Origin: Ceratopteris richardii
Lineage: Eukaryota > Streptophyta > Polypodiopsida > Polypodiales > Pteridaceae
Length of the DNA stretch: 64,000 nucleotides
Assembly (NCBI GenBank): GCA_020310875.1
Contig: CM035427.1
Span: 96,779,094-96,843,093, forward strand
Reading direction: 5' to 3'
In this document: piece after piece, positions 47,616 through 60,360 of the stretch
Numbering within the stretch: position 1 is the first letter of the stretch
How the letters are laid out: every line of letters begins with the position of its first letter
Made by a program: the position numbers and the translations under genes
Notes under the pieces: generated by a model
Database searches by the model: none
Seen by the model: the letters and a program-made list of their open reading frames with translations, nothing else
Told to the model about the DNA's origin: nothing

Positions 47616-47761
47616 TTCTGTGCGTGATGAAAAGTCCTTAGCCGGCGAAACAAAACATTGGTTAGAGGGTTTAAGATATGCACAGAGGCTTCTTGTTTTG
47701 CTGGTTCTCATTGGAACATCTATGCTTATTGGAGATGGGCTTTTGATGCCTACGATTTCAC
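47616..47761 (+). pseudogene. Captured HAK/KUP potassium-transporter exon
   Basis: A 146-bp exon bounded by acceptor TTTGTCTGTAG and donor GTAAGT (47762-47767). It reads in frame LRYAQRLLVLLVLIGTSMLI followed by GDGLLMPTIS. This is the conserved second membrane region of plant HAK/KUP/KT K+ transporters (family form LIGTxMxIGDGxLTPAIS). Splice sites survive, so the piece was captured as genomic DNA. No other transporter exon could be recognised, so it cannot encode a transporter. Confidence 0.75.
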
Positions 47762-47767
47762 GTAAGT

Positions 47768-48181
47768 TTGTAGCATTTGTTGCTTTACTGGAAGGTCTTG
47801 ATATGAAACCATGCACTTAAAGAGGGACATTGTTTCCTGATGCTCTAGCATTTGATGTCTTGAGCTCTTCCATGCTTGTGTTCTGTCATATGCATTGGTT
47901 ACGCGGACTCAATTTTGTTCTTTGGACGTAGATTTGTAAAACAAACGAGAGAGAGAGATTATATGGGTATTTCTGAATTTTGGTTCTGTTTTTCATTTGC
48001 TTTGGAGTATACTGAGGGAGAAGTTTTTTGGAAAGACTTATTTTATAGACGAAATTGTTGTTCCGCAGGGAAGGATTTTAGTGCCACATTTTGACATTGA
48101 TCATATAATTTGAGTGCTGCTCCAAGGTGGAAGGATTGTTAGCTTGCAGTTGTTGTGGCAATCGATATCATCTTGCTTCAA
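47768..48181 (+). other. Sequence between the KUP exon and transposase exon 1
   Basis: It begins with the intron side of the captured exon. No gene recognised. It may include the transposase promoter or 5' UTR; GAGAGAGAGA at 47948 is a short simple repeat. Confidence 0.4.
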
Positions 48182-51033
48182 ATGGCTGGGAGTTCGTCGT
48201 CCTCTCAATATGTCGTCAGTGTTTTTGATGGGAATAATCATCCATCAGGTATGTACTCAACTCCCTTCAAATAGTCTCTCTCTCACTAAATATATAATAT
48301 ATATAATTTGTATATACTATATATATGTGGTAGATGTAGGGCATGTGTATAGGTTTAATAATTTTATATATGTGGTAGGTCTAGGGCATGTGTAGTAGAG
48401 TTAGGGCTTGTATGTATATATAAAAATGGATCTATAGAAAGACATAGGATTAGTGTTGGAAGATTTCGAATGCTTCTCTCATGGGTGTGTTCATGTGTGT
48501 GTCTTCTATATATCCAGGAACTGCTAAGATGCAATCAAAGGAAAAAGGAAAGGTTGTAATGGATTCGAGACCTAAGAGAAAATCCATTTCTGATTTTTAT
48601 TCACTTAAAGGAGGGATTAGAAGCTCGAATGTCATGCGGTCTTCATGTGTAGCAAGCTCATCCCTTGAGCCTACAATTTTACCCCCGATTGTATGCTCTA
48701 ACATCTCTGTGTCAGAGTCGAAAACCTCAAATGACACTTCTTTGTCTAAACGTATGAAGAGAGGGAAGGGTCAATGGGATATAGGAAGGACTTTTAAAAT
48801 AGATTGGATAACAAAGTTTCCTTTTATTGAGCCTTTGATAATTGAGGGTGAAGAAGAACCAAAATTTGCCACTTGTATACCATGTAGTTGGAAATTAGGT
48901 AATCAAGTCAAGTTACAATTGAAATTAGATACCATTGAAAAACATGTGGGTAAAATGTATGAGAAAGTAGAAGTAGAAGGGAAAATGGAAAACATTCTTA
49001 GATGGAAAACAAAAGATGAATGTAGGCATCTACAGAATGTAGATGCCTATAATTCTCATTTATTGCTTTTGGAGCAAAGTAATGAGAATAAAAGATCCTT
49101 TATGCATCTTTTTGAGAGAAAGCTATCATCAGATAATGAAGCCATATTAATGCAATTTTCAATTGTGCTACATATCTTGTCCATTGGAAAACCAATGTCT
49201 GATTATCCTAAGTGGAGAGTTCCATTGAATTTCATTGGATTACGAATTCAAAGTTTTCCGACACAATATTGGACAGAATCTTCAGGATGGGAATTTGCAA
49301 AAGCAATGGGAGAGGTAATCAAATCTAACTTGAAAATAAGTTTATCGAATGCTACTTTTATTTCTATTTCCCTTGATGAAGTGACAGCAAGGGATTGCAC
49401 TTCTTGGGTATGTATCCATGCATATATTGTGGAGAATTATGTAAGAAAAGCCAAATTTATTGGTGCTTTTCAACTAAAGGGAAGTGCAACTTCTAATTTG
49501 TTGGTGCAACTTGTTTTAGATTCCATTTCAAATATTGGAGGGATGTCAATTAGTGATATTAATCAAAAGATAGTATGCATTGGTGTTGATGGATGCTCAG
49601 TTATGCATGGGCTTAGAAATGGATTGTGTGTTCAATTGCAACAAAACTATACACCATATGCTTTAGGTATACATTGTATGTCTCATCGTACAAATCTAGC
49701 ATTTAAAATTGTGTCAGAATTTGTTTTCGTACAAAAAGTTGAAGATCTTGTACACCAAGCATATGCTTTCTTTTCAAAAAGTCCTAAGCGTATTAAAGAG
49801 TTTAAATGCTTCTCTGATGGGATAAGTAAAGGAAGAAAATTGAAAAAAAATATTGACACCAGATGGATTTCACTTATTGGACCTGTAGAACGTCTTTTTG
49901 AAGAATATAAATCAGTCATCGGTGTGGTCAATATTATGTCTTTAAGTAAAGGAATACAAAAGGGAAAAGCTCACACTTTGTTGCAAATGCTAAGTGATGT
50001 GGAAACTCTTCTCTATCTTGGAGGAATGTTACCATTGTTAAGAGAAATGAATAATTTGATAAAAGTTTCTCAATCAAGAGATATTTATGTAATGGAATAC
50101 GCAGTAGCAAGAAAATTGACTTGTATGCGCTTAGAAACTTTGTATTCTGAGACATCGGGTTTTGATTCACAAGAATTTATCGAGTGGGAATCGTTGCTAC
50201 AAGTTGGTGTAGAAGATAGTTTTTTGCAATACAATAAGAAAGGTTGGTTGTGCATATTTGTGAAAGATAAACAAATTCCTCTTTATGTATCACGAAAAAG
50301 TCAAGGAGTATGCATCAGGAAAAAAGTTAATCAAACATTCTTTTCTATCCTAGTGGATAGTGTAAAACAAGGGTTAAGATCCATATGTAATAAATTGACT
50401 TCTGAGATCAGAGAGAGATTTCCTCGAGATGAGCTCTTAGAAGCAATGGCCATAGTTCATCCTTTATATTGGAATCATGCAAAAGACAAGAGCTTACTAA
50501 CAAATGACTTTAAAAGCAAGGTCCAAGTATTATCCGATCATTTTGGAAAGAATGCATATTTGGGAGATAGGATTCTAGAAGGAGTTATAAATCCAAATCT
50601 TTTAAAAAAACAATCTGGGATATTTGGACAAACGATGTGGGAGCAATTTGACTTCGTCAAAGATCCTTCAAATTCTGGTGCAATGACAAAGCTATGGAAA
50701 AAGCTCGATATATCTCCATTCTTGAAGGAATCTATGTCGGAGTATTTTAAAGTAGCAAATTTGTGTCTAACAATGATCCTTGGATCCGTTGAAGATGAAC
50801 GTCTATGGAGTAGCTTAACTTTCATAAGAAATGCAACGAGAAATAGATTGAATAAAAACTTGGATACATGTCTTAGATTGTTTGTTTCTAAGAGTGACCT
50901 TGAAACTTTCCCTTTCGAAGAAGCTTATGTCATATGGAAAAGTCAATGTCAACGAAGAAGTGAATGTGTAGTATCAGGCGAGAGGAAACACATGGAGGAT
51001 GTTGAACCTTCTAATATTTTTCAAATGGACTGA
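48182..51033 (+). CDS. hAT transposase, two coding exons
   Basis: Exon 1 is 48182-48248 (MAGSSSSSQYVVSVF...). The intron 48249-48517 has donor GTATGT and acceptor TATATATCCAG, and joins in frame to exon 2, 48518-51033, for about 860 residues. Without splicing, exon 2 opens at 48481. Family features: a CIPC zinc-finger-like cluster near residue 142; DDE-type catalytic candidates D309 (SISLDEVTA), D380 (CIGVDGCSVMHG) and E783 (GSVEDERLWSSL); the CxxH motif CMSH at 409-412; a C-terminal dimerisation region (about 765-820, NATRNRLNKNLDTCLRLF). It would cut and paste the element via its terminal repeats. No internal stop, so possibly functional. It resembles ZNF862/DUF4371-like plant hATs. Confidence 0.88.
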
Positions 51034-51737
51034 TACTGATTATAAAAAGGTAACTTTTTTATTTGATTTCTTTTTGAATATTATGGTGAAGTATAATTTA
51101 TACTAATGTTTCTTATTGTTTTGACAGGTTTTGAAGATATTGAGGACTTCAATATTTGCCGATTTTTGTTTGTTAATTTTTTTTTAATATCTGAAATGAT
51201 GAGATTCAAAGGTTCCTATTGTTCAATGTTTCATGCCTATTTATGTATCTATGTATGTATGACTCATGCATGTGCCATGCTTGCATGTGTGTATGTTTGT
51301 ATTCATGTATTCTTGCATGTATTCTTGTATTCATGCATGTATGTATGTGTGTATGTTTGTATTCATGTATTCTTGCATGTATGTATGTTTGTATTCTTGT
51401 ATTCCTGCATGTATGTATGTGTGTATGTACATATGGATGCATGTGTGATGCATGTAATATGTATGTGTGTATGTACATATGGATGCATGTGTGATGCATG
51501 TAATATGTATGTGTTATGTATATGTGATGCTTGCATGTATATATTATGTTTTCATTCATGCTTATATGTGTGTATATATGTGTGTACACTGAACAATCCT
51601 TTTAGAGGATTTGAAGGCTTGCACACTGAACTTCTTGGAATTTGGGACCTATCTCTGATCAGAATAGATGTGTGTAGAAGTATGTATGCACGTGTGTGTA
51701 TGTGCAAGTGTGTGTATGTGCAAGTGTGTGTGCTAGG
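51034..51737 (+). other. Transposase 3' region with TGTATG-rich minisatellite
   Basis: After the stop, AAAAAGGTAACT and TTGTTTTGACAG could bound a 3' UTR intron (about 51047-51128). From 51286 to 51560 there are repeated TGCATGTATGTATGTGTG and TTCTTGTATTCATGCATG units, simple sequence with no coding meaning. Confidence 0.55.
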
Positions 51738-52250
51738 TATGCATATGTCAAAATAAATCGCGATAGTCCAGATGCAGTGTCTTTTGGAGCATTGATAAAC
51801 ATTATGCCAACCAGGTATGTAACTCATTTTCTCTCAGTCTTTTTGATGAAATGCAGAAGCAGGGATTACTAACCAGTTTGGCTTTTAGTAATGCAGCAAC
51901 AAAAATTTAAATCAATCAGCCGATTAATCATCATAATCAGAATAATTGAAAGCTTAATTGAAAAAATAGATCAAAAGAGTGATGGACATACAGGTGTAGA
52001 AATTCAATCTGCTACCATAACTTGCAGGTAACCACAATGATTAAAGTGTTATTAATCAAGTGGGTTTAGAGAAGCTTGGTTATAACTACAGAGGAAAGGA
52101 GACCATCATCAGTCAGTCCACAAGGCATTGGACATGCTGGTAGACCTGACATTTGATGACCTTGCCAACCAGGTATGTAACTCATTTGCTCTCAGTCTTT
52201 TTGATGAAATGCAGAAGCAGGGATTACTGACAGACAGGACAACAGTATTG
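51738..52250 (+). pseudogene. Possible captured PPR gene pieces with a 65-bp duplication
   Basis: SPDAVSFGALINIMPT (51760-51813) and, in the second part, FALSLFDEMQKQGLLTDRTT (52186-52245) resemble pentatricopeptide repeat consensus (PDxVSFxxLI; LFDEMxxxG). A 65-bp segment, 51806-51870, recurs at 52164-52228 with one mismatch. Both copies carry CCAACCAGGTATGT, which could equally be an exon end plus donor. The PPR call rests on short matches. Confidence 0.35.
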
Positions 52251-52281
52251 AGCTTATGTATATATGTGTGTGTGTTTCTAG

Positions 52282-54872
<2,591 letters not shown>

Positions 54873-54949
54873 CAGAACAATAAATATCATAAAAATATAT
54901 AGTTTTAAGGGAGGTTATCACAAAACGTTCCTTAAATTTAAATACTTAA

Positions 54950-55111
54950 AATGAAAATGATCATCCAAATTCGCCAATTTATTTATATTTCAAATGAAAT
55001 TTCTCACCAAAATTCGCCAAAATATTTAAAATTATGATATGATATACTTTAAGAAATTCGCCCAATGTTATATACTTTCAAGTCAAGGGGTTGGCCTTAT
55101 TTTTTACCCTG
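54950..55111 (+). repeat. hAT right terminal inverted repeat and subterminal motifs
   Basis: Ends TTATTTTTTACCCTG, whose complement CAGGGTAAAAAATAAGG partly matches the left end. ATTCGCC (complement of GGCGAAT) occurs at 54969, 55012 and 55056. The duplication GTAGAGAT follows at 55112. Confidence 0.8.
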
Positions 55112-55119
55112 GTAGAGAT

Positions 55120-55551
55120 GTTAGTTTTCAGGTTGGTGATCAAGTTTATCTTCGTATTCCTGAAAGATCGGAAAAATTCAAGACTGGTCAATGTGCCAAG
55201 TTGTCACCTAGGTATTGCGGTCCTTTTCCAATCACCAAGAAAGTTGGTTTGTGGGCTTATGAACTACAACTTCCAGATGATAGTTGGATTCATCCAGTGT
55301 TCCATGTTAGTCGACTTAGGAAGAGTCTAACAGATTCAGATAATCTAGTTGGACAACAAGTTATACTTCCTATTCCAGTAAATGAAACAGTTCCTCATGA
55401 ACCTGAAAGGATACTTCGCACCCGAGATAAACGTACAAGAAGCCACTTGTATGAAGAGTGCTTAGTAAAATGGAAGGATGGAACTGAAGAAAATTCAACA
55501 TGGGAAAAAGTTTCCACAATCCAACGACGTTTTCCAGCTTTCAAGTTTTAA
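55120..55551 (+). CDS. Gypsy-4 integrase C-terminus and chromodomain
   Basis: Reading resumes after the hAT with VSFQVGDQVYLRIPERSEK and LSPRYCGPFPITKKVGLWAY, the GPY/F module of integrase. It ends with a chromodomain (EECLVKWKDGTEENSTWEKV, stop at 55549). In chromoviruses this domain steers integration toward marked chromatin. Open throughout. Confidence 0.9.
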   Translation, partial: VSFQVGDQVYLRIPERSEKFKTGQCAKLSPRYCGPFPITKKVGLWAYELQLPDDSWIHPVFHVSRLRKSLTDSDNLVGQQVILPIPVNETVPHEPERILRTRDKRTRSHLYEECLVKWKDGTEENSTWEKVSTIQRRFPAFKF

Positions 55552-55701
55552 GTTGGTCCCAACTAAAGAAGGTTTTTACTTTCAAGCTTCTAAGTAAATA
55601 ACCTGATTGAATGAATGCATGTTCTTCAAGTTTTAGAACATGAGGCTCGGGGGTTGCCTACAGTTATATATATAGCTTTATTTTCGAGGACGAAAATCTT
55701 T
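55552..55701 (+). other. Gypsy-4 3' untranslated region
   Basis: Short non-coding stretch between the stop and the PPT, with TTTTCGAGGACGAAAATC just upstream, a sequence commonly seen before the PPT of plant chromoviruses. Confidence 0.6.
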
Positions 55702-55717
55702 CCCAAGGGGGGAAGAA
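55702..55717 (+). other. Gypsy-4 polypurine tract
   Basis: CCAAGGGGGGAAGAA directly before TGTAATAAAG. The identical tract precedes the TRIM 3' LTR at 57573. Confidence 0.9.
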
Positions 55718-56258
55718 TGTAATAAAGTAAGTCTATGATCTAGGGATCCGATGGCTTCAGACAGATCTGAAATCGGATACCGTTTGGTCACTCGTCTGTA
55801 GGACCAAAGATCTCAAGAGTAGACTCAAGCATAAGTCATGTGCTCTCATATTCAAGTAATCCACTTAGCCTAGTGGTTAAGTCTCATGGTTGTGAAGGAA
55901 GAGGTCTTGGGTTCAACTCCCATGGGGAGCATGGGAAGAGAGTTTTGCCCAAAGAGCTCTAGAGCCTTCTAACTCAAGTTAACGTGAGTTAACTTGAGTC
56001 CAGTGGACTTAACTCAAGAGGTGAGTACAACAACCACTAGTGGACTCTAGTGGAAGGTACTAAAGTAGTGGTCGAGATCACTCCAGCCACTAATAGACTC
56101 TAGTGGTGGATATGAAAGGAGTGGAGGAGATTGCACATGCACTTGTGGACTCTAGTTACATTTGTGGTCCTCATTAGTTCAAGCAGCTATATATACAGGC
56201 ATAAGGTTGGGAGGAGAGTCATTCATTCATGAGCATTTGCAGTCGTTACGCTGTTGCA
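55718..56258 (+). repeat. Gypsy-4 3' LTR
   Basis: 541 bp, no difference found against 38744-39284. Contains the second tRNA-like segment (box A 55866-55876, box B 55910-55920). Confidence 0.96.
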
Positions 56259-56878
56259 TTTACGATTGAGTCTTCATGATGCTGGAGATGCATTTGATGC
56301 TGTTCTCTATCAGTAGGCTGTTGGATGCTTGATTTACTTATGCATTACTCGGCCAGATATTCAGTTTGTTGTCTCACAGATGAGCAGGTTTATGCATTGC
56401 CCAGGAGTCACGCATTGGAAGGCGATTAAGCGCATCTTTTGCTACTTGAGTGGTACTCGGCTACTTGGGTTGTTTTATCCCAAGGGGGGATCACTACCGC
56501 CAGATTTGCATGCTTTTTCTGACTCAGATTTGGCTGGTTGCTATGACACTTGTGTGTCCACTAGTGGCTTTTGCTTCATGCTTGGTAGCTCATGTATATC
56601 TTGGTTGAGCAAGAAGCAGCCTACTGTGGCCACTTCCAGTTGTGAGGCTGAGTATAGGGCAACTTTCACAGCTATTGTTGAGTGTGTGTGGCTCAGACGC
56701 CTTATGGCTGATTTGGGTGTTGGCCATTCTTCTGCCACCACCATCTTCACTGACAGTCAGAGCGCATTGGCAGTTGCGAGGAACCCTGTGTTCCATGCTC
56801 GCACTAAGCACATTGAGGTGCATTATCACTATGTCAGGGAGAGGTTCTCTGCTGGGGAGATTAGCTTGGCATATGTGC
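56259..56878 (+). pseudogene. C2-inner RNase H region, left of the TRIM
   Basis: Continues C2-inner Pol: YLCITRPDIQFVVSQMSRFM, then RNase H signatures FSDSDLAGCYDT, SSCEAEYRATF and FHARTKHIEVHYHYVRERF, up to the TRIM. The short Pol end lies after the TRIM at 57713-57822 (NIADLFTKALPREKF-like). Confidence 0.88.
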
Positions 56879-57018
56879 TGTAACATAATCCTGGTAGGAG
56901 ATGGTTGAACCACACCCTAAGAGAGAGGATTAGGAAGTAATCCTCAACCATGGCTTTTGGGGCAAGTGGTTAGCCCATCAGAGTCCTAACCAAGAGGTTG
57001 TGAGTTCAGATCCTTGCA
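56879..57018 (+). repeat. TRIM 5' LTR with tRNA-like core
   Basis: Contains TGGGGCAAGTGG (box A-like, 56958-56969) and AGTTCAGATCC (box B-like, 57003-57013), 33 bp apart. GGGC-AAGTGGTTA-GCCC folds into a textbook four-pair D-arm. T-stem pairing is poor, so this is tRNA-derived rather than a tRNA gene. Confidence 0.75.
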
Positions 57019-57572
57019 TTGGTATCAGAGCCTAGGAAGTAGGCTTGGGCAAGATGGAATGACTCAATGGCCTCTAAAAAAGACGCTTGGGCATCCTGTA
57101 TGTGAAAGGGTAGGAATTGTGGAAGGCGCGCACGTTGGTTTCAAGAATGGACCTTACAATGATTGGGGTGTATCTCTCAATCCGTAGGTCGGATTGAGGT
57201 GTGTAATATACCGTTGGAAAGCTCTCGGAACAAGCTTTCCAATGAGCTAGCTTGGAAGTGTGAATTCATTGGGAATCCTTGGGTGGCACTTGATTGAGTG
57301 TTCAAGATACCAAGCATGGGTGAGAACAAGGTTCAAGACTGAGGTTGAGAACAAGGGCTCGAGACACCAAGGTTGCGAACAAGAAGGTTCAAGAAACCAA
57401 GGTTGAGAGCAAGGGTTCAAGAGACCAAGGTTGCGAACAAGGTTCAAGAAACTGTGCGAGGTTGAGGAACATCAATTCAAGGGCACCTAGGGAGTTCAAG
57501 GGACTGATCACCGAGGCTAGAGGGATACAAGAGTAGATCATTGAGGACAATGATCGACCAAGGGGGGAAGAA
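57019..57572 (+). other. TRIM internal region
   Basis: Begins with the PBS. It includes an inverted pair TTGGAAAGCT/AGCTTTCCAA (57213-57245). It also has a run of about 16-26 bp degenerate repeats built on GGTTCAAGAAACCAAGGTTG and GAACAAG (57330-57460). Ends with the PPT. Confidence 0.7.
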
Positions 57573-57712
57573 TGTAACATAATCCTGGTAGGAGATGGTT
57601 GAACCACACCCTAAGAGAGAGAATTAGGAAGTAATCCTCAACCATGGCTTTTGGGGCAAGTGGTTATCCCATCACAGTCCTAACCAAGAGGTTGTGAGTT
57701 CAATTCCTTGCA
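57573..57712 (+). repeat. TRIM 3' LTR
   Basis: 140-bp partner of 56879-57018, followed by TGTGC. Confidence 0.92.
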
Positions 57713-57880
57713 TGTGCCCATGCAGGAGAACATAGCAGACCTTTTCACGAAGGCTCTACCTAGGGAGAAGTTTGAATCTTTTCGCAAAGCTTTGGGCTTA
57801 CTTCCTTTTGTGGAGTGATTTCCACATAGCTTGGCACTTCCTTATACATGAGTGCCAGCTCCTTGTTCACCGCATCACTC

Positions 57881-58123
57881 CCAGGGGGGATTTGTTGATA
57901 TATTTAGGTAGTGATGTGTGTGAACACACTAGGACCGCCGGGGCACTTTTTTCCCTCTTTAGGAGGTTTTTTTCCCCCAGCTTGTATATACGCCTATTGC
58001 CCTAATGGGATACTTATCTTTGTACATTCTCTAGTAATACATTCAGTATTGTGTGTTTGTGCTCCAAGCTTCTTCTTCTTCCTTGTGCTGTTCGCGTGCT
58101 TCTGCAGGCGTCTATCTCTAACA
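57881..58123 (+). repeat. C2-inner polypurine tract and 3' LTR
   Basis: CCAGGGGGGATT (57881-57892) precedes the 231-bp LTR 57893-58123, which ends ATCTCTAACA and is followed by the CGGCC duplication. Confidence 0.93.
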
Positions 58124-58128
58124 CGGCC

Positions 58129-59317
58129 ATGGCTGAAAGCAGTGATGTATTTCATATGTTGGTAGTTGAGGATAAGTTGGATGGTACCAACTACCCATCA
58201 TGGGCTTATATGATGCATCATATATTGGTTGCAAAAGGACTACAGAATATTGTGCAGGGTGTTGAAAGACGTCTTGTTACACTTGCAAATACAGGTACTG
58301 CAAATAGAGCTAATGGATAAGGTGTTGAAGATGATGATATTCTATAGATTCTTGTTCGTGCTGTTATTTCTGTTGCACCTACTATAGTGCAAATTCATTG
58401 GGATGGCAAAGATGATCATGCACATGCATTGATAGCTTTGTCTATCAAACATGCCATTATTCCTCTGATTCGCTCTTGCAGAAAAGCTAAGGATGCTTGG
58501 GATACACTTACCACATTCTACTAAGCTAGATTTGAGGCCCGTGTTGCTTACCTCCAAAAAAATTGGAGAGTGAGCACATGAATGAAGTTGATTCTATGGA
58601 TAGTTTTCTCACAAAGATCAAGGATTTGAAAGAATAGTTGATTTCTGTTGATGAAGTTATGCCAGATAGCTCACTTATGCAGACCGTTCTAAATGGTCTT
58701 CCTAACTCATATCAGAGTTTTGCTTCTACTCTTCGTTTGATGATGAAAGGTAATCCAAATGACTTGTCATTTGAGGAGTTATTCTTTGTTCTGTTGCAAG
58801 AAGACTAGTCTAGGTAGAACAGGTCTATTATGCATGTTGCAAATCAAGCTTTCCTAGCTAATTAGAAGGGCAAAGGTAAATAGAGCTCTTCTACTAGTAA
58901 GCAAAAATATGCAAATGTTGCACATTTGGAGAAGAAAGACAAAGATGAGAAGAAAAAAGAAAAGGAGAAATTGTTTTGCAACTACTGTAAAGCAAATGAT
59001 CATGCAAGAGCTATCCAAAATTGGCAAGTAAAGAGGCAAAGAAGAAAGAGGCTGGAATGGTTGTTGCAGAGGCCTCTTCATCGAAAACAGAGTTTGCTAA
59101 TCTTGTGCAGGAAGAAGAATGGGTGTTTACTAATGTTTGTAGTTGTGACTCATCTTCTCATGAGTAGTGCATTTGGTACTTTGATAGTGGGGTGACCAAA
59201 CATATTACCTTGCAGTGCAGTTTCTTCTCTTCACTCAAGCCTGCTCATACAGGGAATACCAACAACTCTTCCTATCCTATTATGGGAGTTGGTAAGATCA
59301 TTTTGACTACTGTTGAT
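58129..59317 (+). pseudogene. C2-outer gag region and start of protease
   Basis: Starts at the MAESSDVFHMLVVEDKLDGT methionine, immediately after the CGGCC duplication. It shares the C2 capsid body (DAWDTLTTFY, LNGLPNSYQSFASTLRLMMK) and a Lys-rich zinc-knuckle zone near 58970. More degraded than C2-inner and C2-b. Confidence 0.85.
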
Positions 59318-60360
59318 TGATGGAGAGTGCTAATCTCCAAAAGAACAAATCATCCTTGATGTTAGAGCACCTCTATATCAAGAACAACTCAAAACTTCAA
59401 CCAATTTTGGAAGACCAATGCCAAATTATCAAACTTTGCACTAACTATGAAGAAATCAATTATTCAAAAAATCCTACTACACTTAATTCACTCATTGACT
59501 AATCAAATGTATAAAGTTTTCAATGAAACTTTATACAAACTATCTCCCAAAGTTTAGAACACGCCTCCTCCAAGTTAAATCTCTCCAAAAGATTTAGTAG
59601 ATCTTGAGATTTGATTCAAACAATGTATCTATGTCTAAAACTGCTCTTCTATGTAGTTGCCTTTGACACCTACAACTTCTAATGCATGATTCTCCCAGGC
59701 TAGACCTCATTTATCCAAATGGTTTTAGCCACAAGTAGTTTACCTTTCAACTTAAAGAATGAGTGCTTACTTGCTCAAAACTTTACACTATAGAGGGAGA
59801 TCTGATCAAAACACTGACCACCAGGATTACACCTATTTCTATCTTCACTTCTTCACATTTACACATGTAAATGTTCCTATTCACAATTCTCTCAACCTGA
59901 TTACAATTAAACTCTCAAATCTTGACCATAGATGCATTAACTATGGACTTCGAGATCTACAAAAGGATTTATGAAATGATCAAGCACAGAAGGAAAGATG
60001 GAGAAAAGATCGCGACTCAGATTTCAGAAGTTTTCTTCTATTCTCATGAAAACAATTGATTTGATGAATCTCATTCATTCATCACATAAATTCTTCTTCT
60101 TCTACTCATCTATACTTGGTCTATATCTCTTCTCTTTCATATGTCCCGACTCTATACTTGTATATATAGGCATATATGTACAAACTCATCACTATTACAA
60201 AGGTATAAGTGAACTGATTTCAAGCTTAATGTACATGTATATACAAGTCCTCATCTTCTGATCAGGCACTAATCTCCAAGCCTCAGAATTTGATCTTTGC
60301 TTTATTATTTGACTTTAATCCTTGTCCAAATCATCAATTGCTGATTGTCCTACACCAACA
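59318..60360 (-). mobile_element. Solo LTR, Copia-3/Copia-1-related, reverse orientation
   Basis: Begins TGATGGAGAGTGCTAATCTC, the complement of the Copia-3 LTR end, and finishes TGTCCTACACCAACA, the complement of an LTR start TGTTGG. Internal blocks (GATAGTTTGTATAAAGTTTC, TCAAAGGCAACT on the complement) follow the Copia-3 LTR order. It interrupts C2-outer between GACTACTGTTGAT and GGTAGTTC. The expected duplication (TTGAT and CTAAT) is imperfect. Diverged from Copia-3, so older. Confidence 0.78.

Larger units (their letters stand above)
56879..57712 (+). mobile_element. TRIM: miniature non-coding LTR element
   Basis: 834 bp with 140-bp LTRs (56879-57018 and 57573-57712), TG...CA ends, 5-bp duplication TGTGC (56874-56878 and 57713-57717), a PBS TTGGTATCAGAGCC at 57019 and a PPT CCAAGGGGGGAAGAA before the 3' LTR. 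No coding capacity. LTRs differ at about 5 of 140 positions. TGTAA...TTGCA ends, PBS and PPT match Gypsy-4, suggesting Gypsy-4-type enzymes moved it. Confidence 0.92.

Noticed and set aside
51206-51756. Cys/Tyr-rich open frames on both strands
   Set aside because: They follow the TGTATG minisatellite; no start context, splice or family support.
56951-57013. A tRNA gene in the TRIM LTR
   Set aside because: The D-arm is convincing but the T-stem and acceptor stem are not; the same sequence recurs in the other LTR, so it is part of the element.
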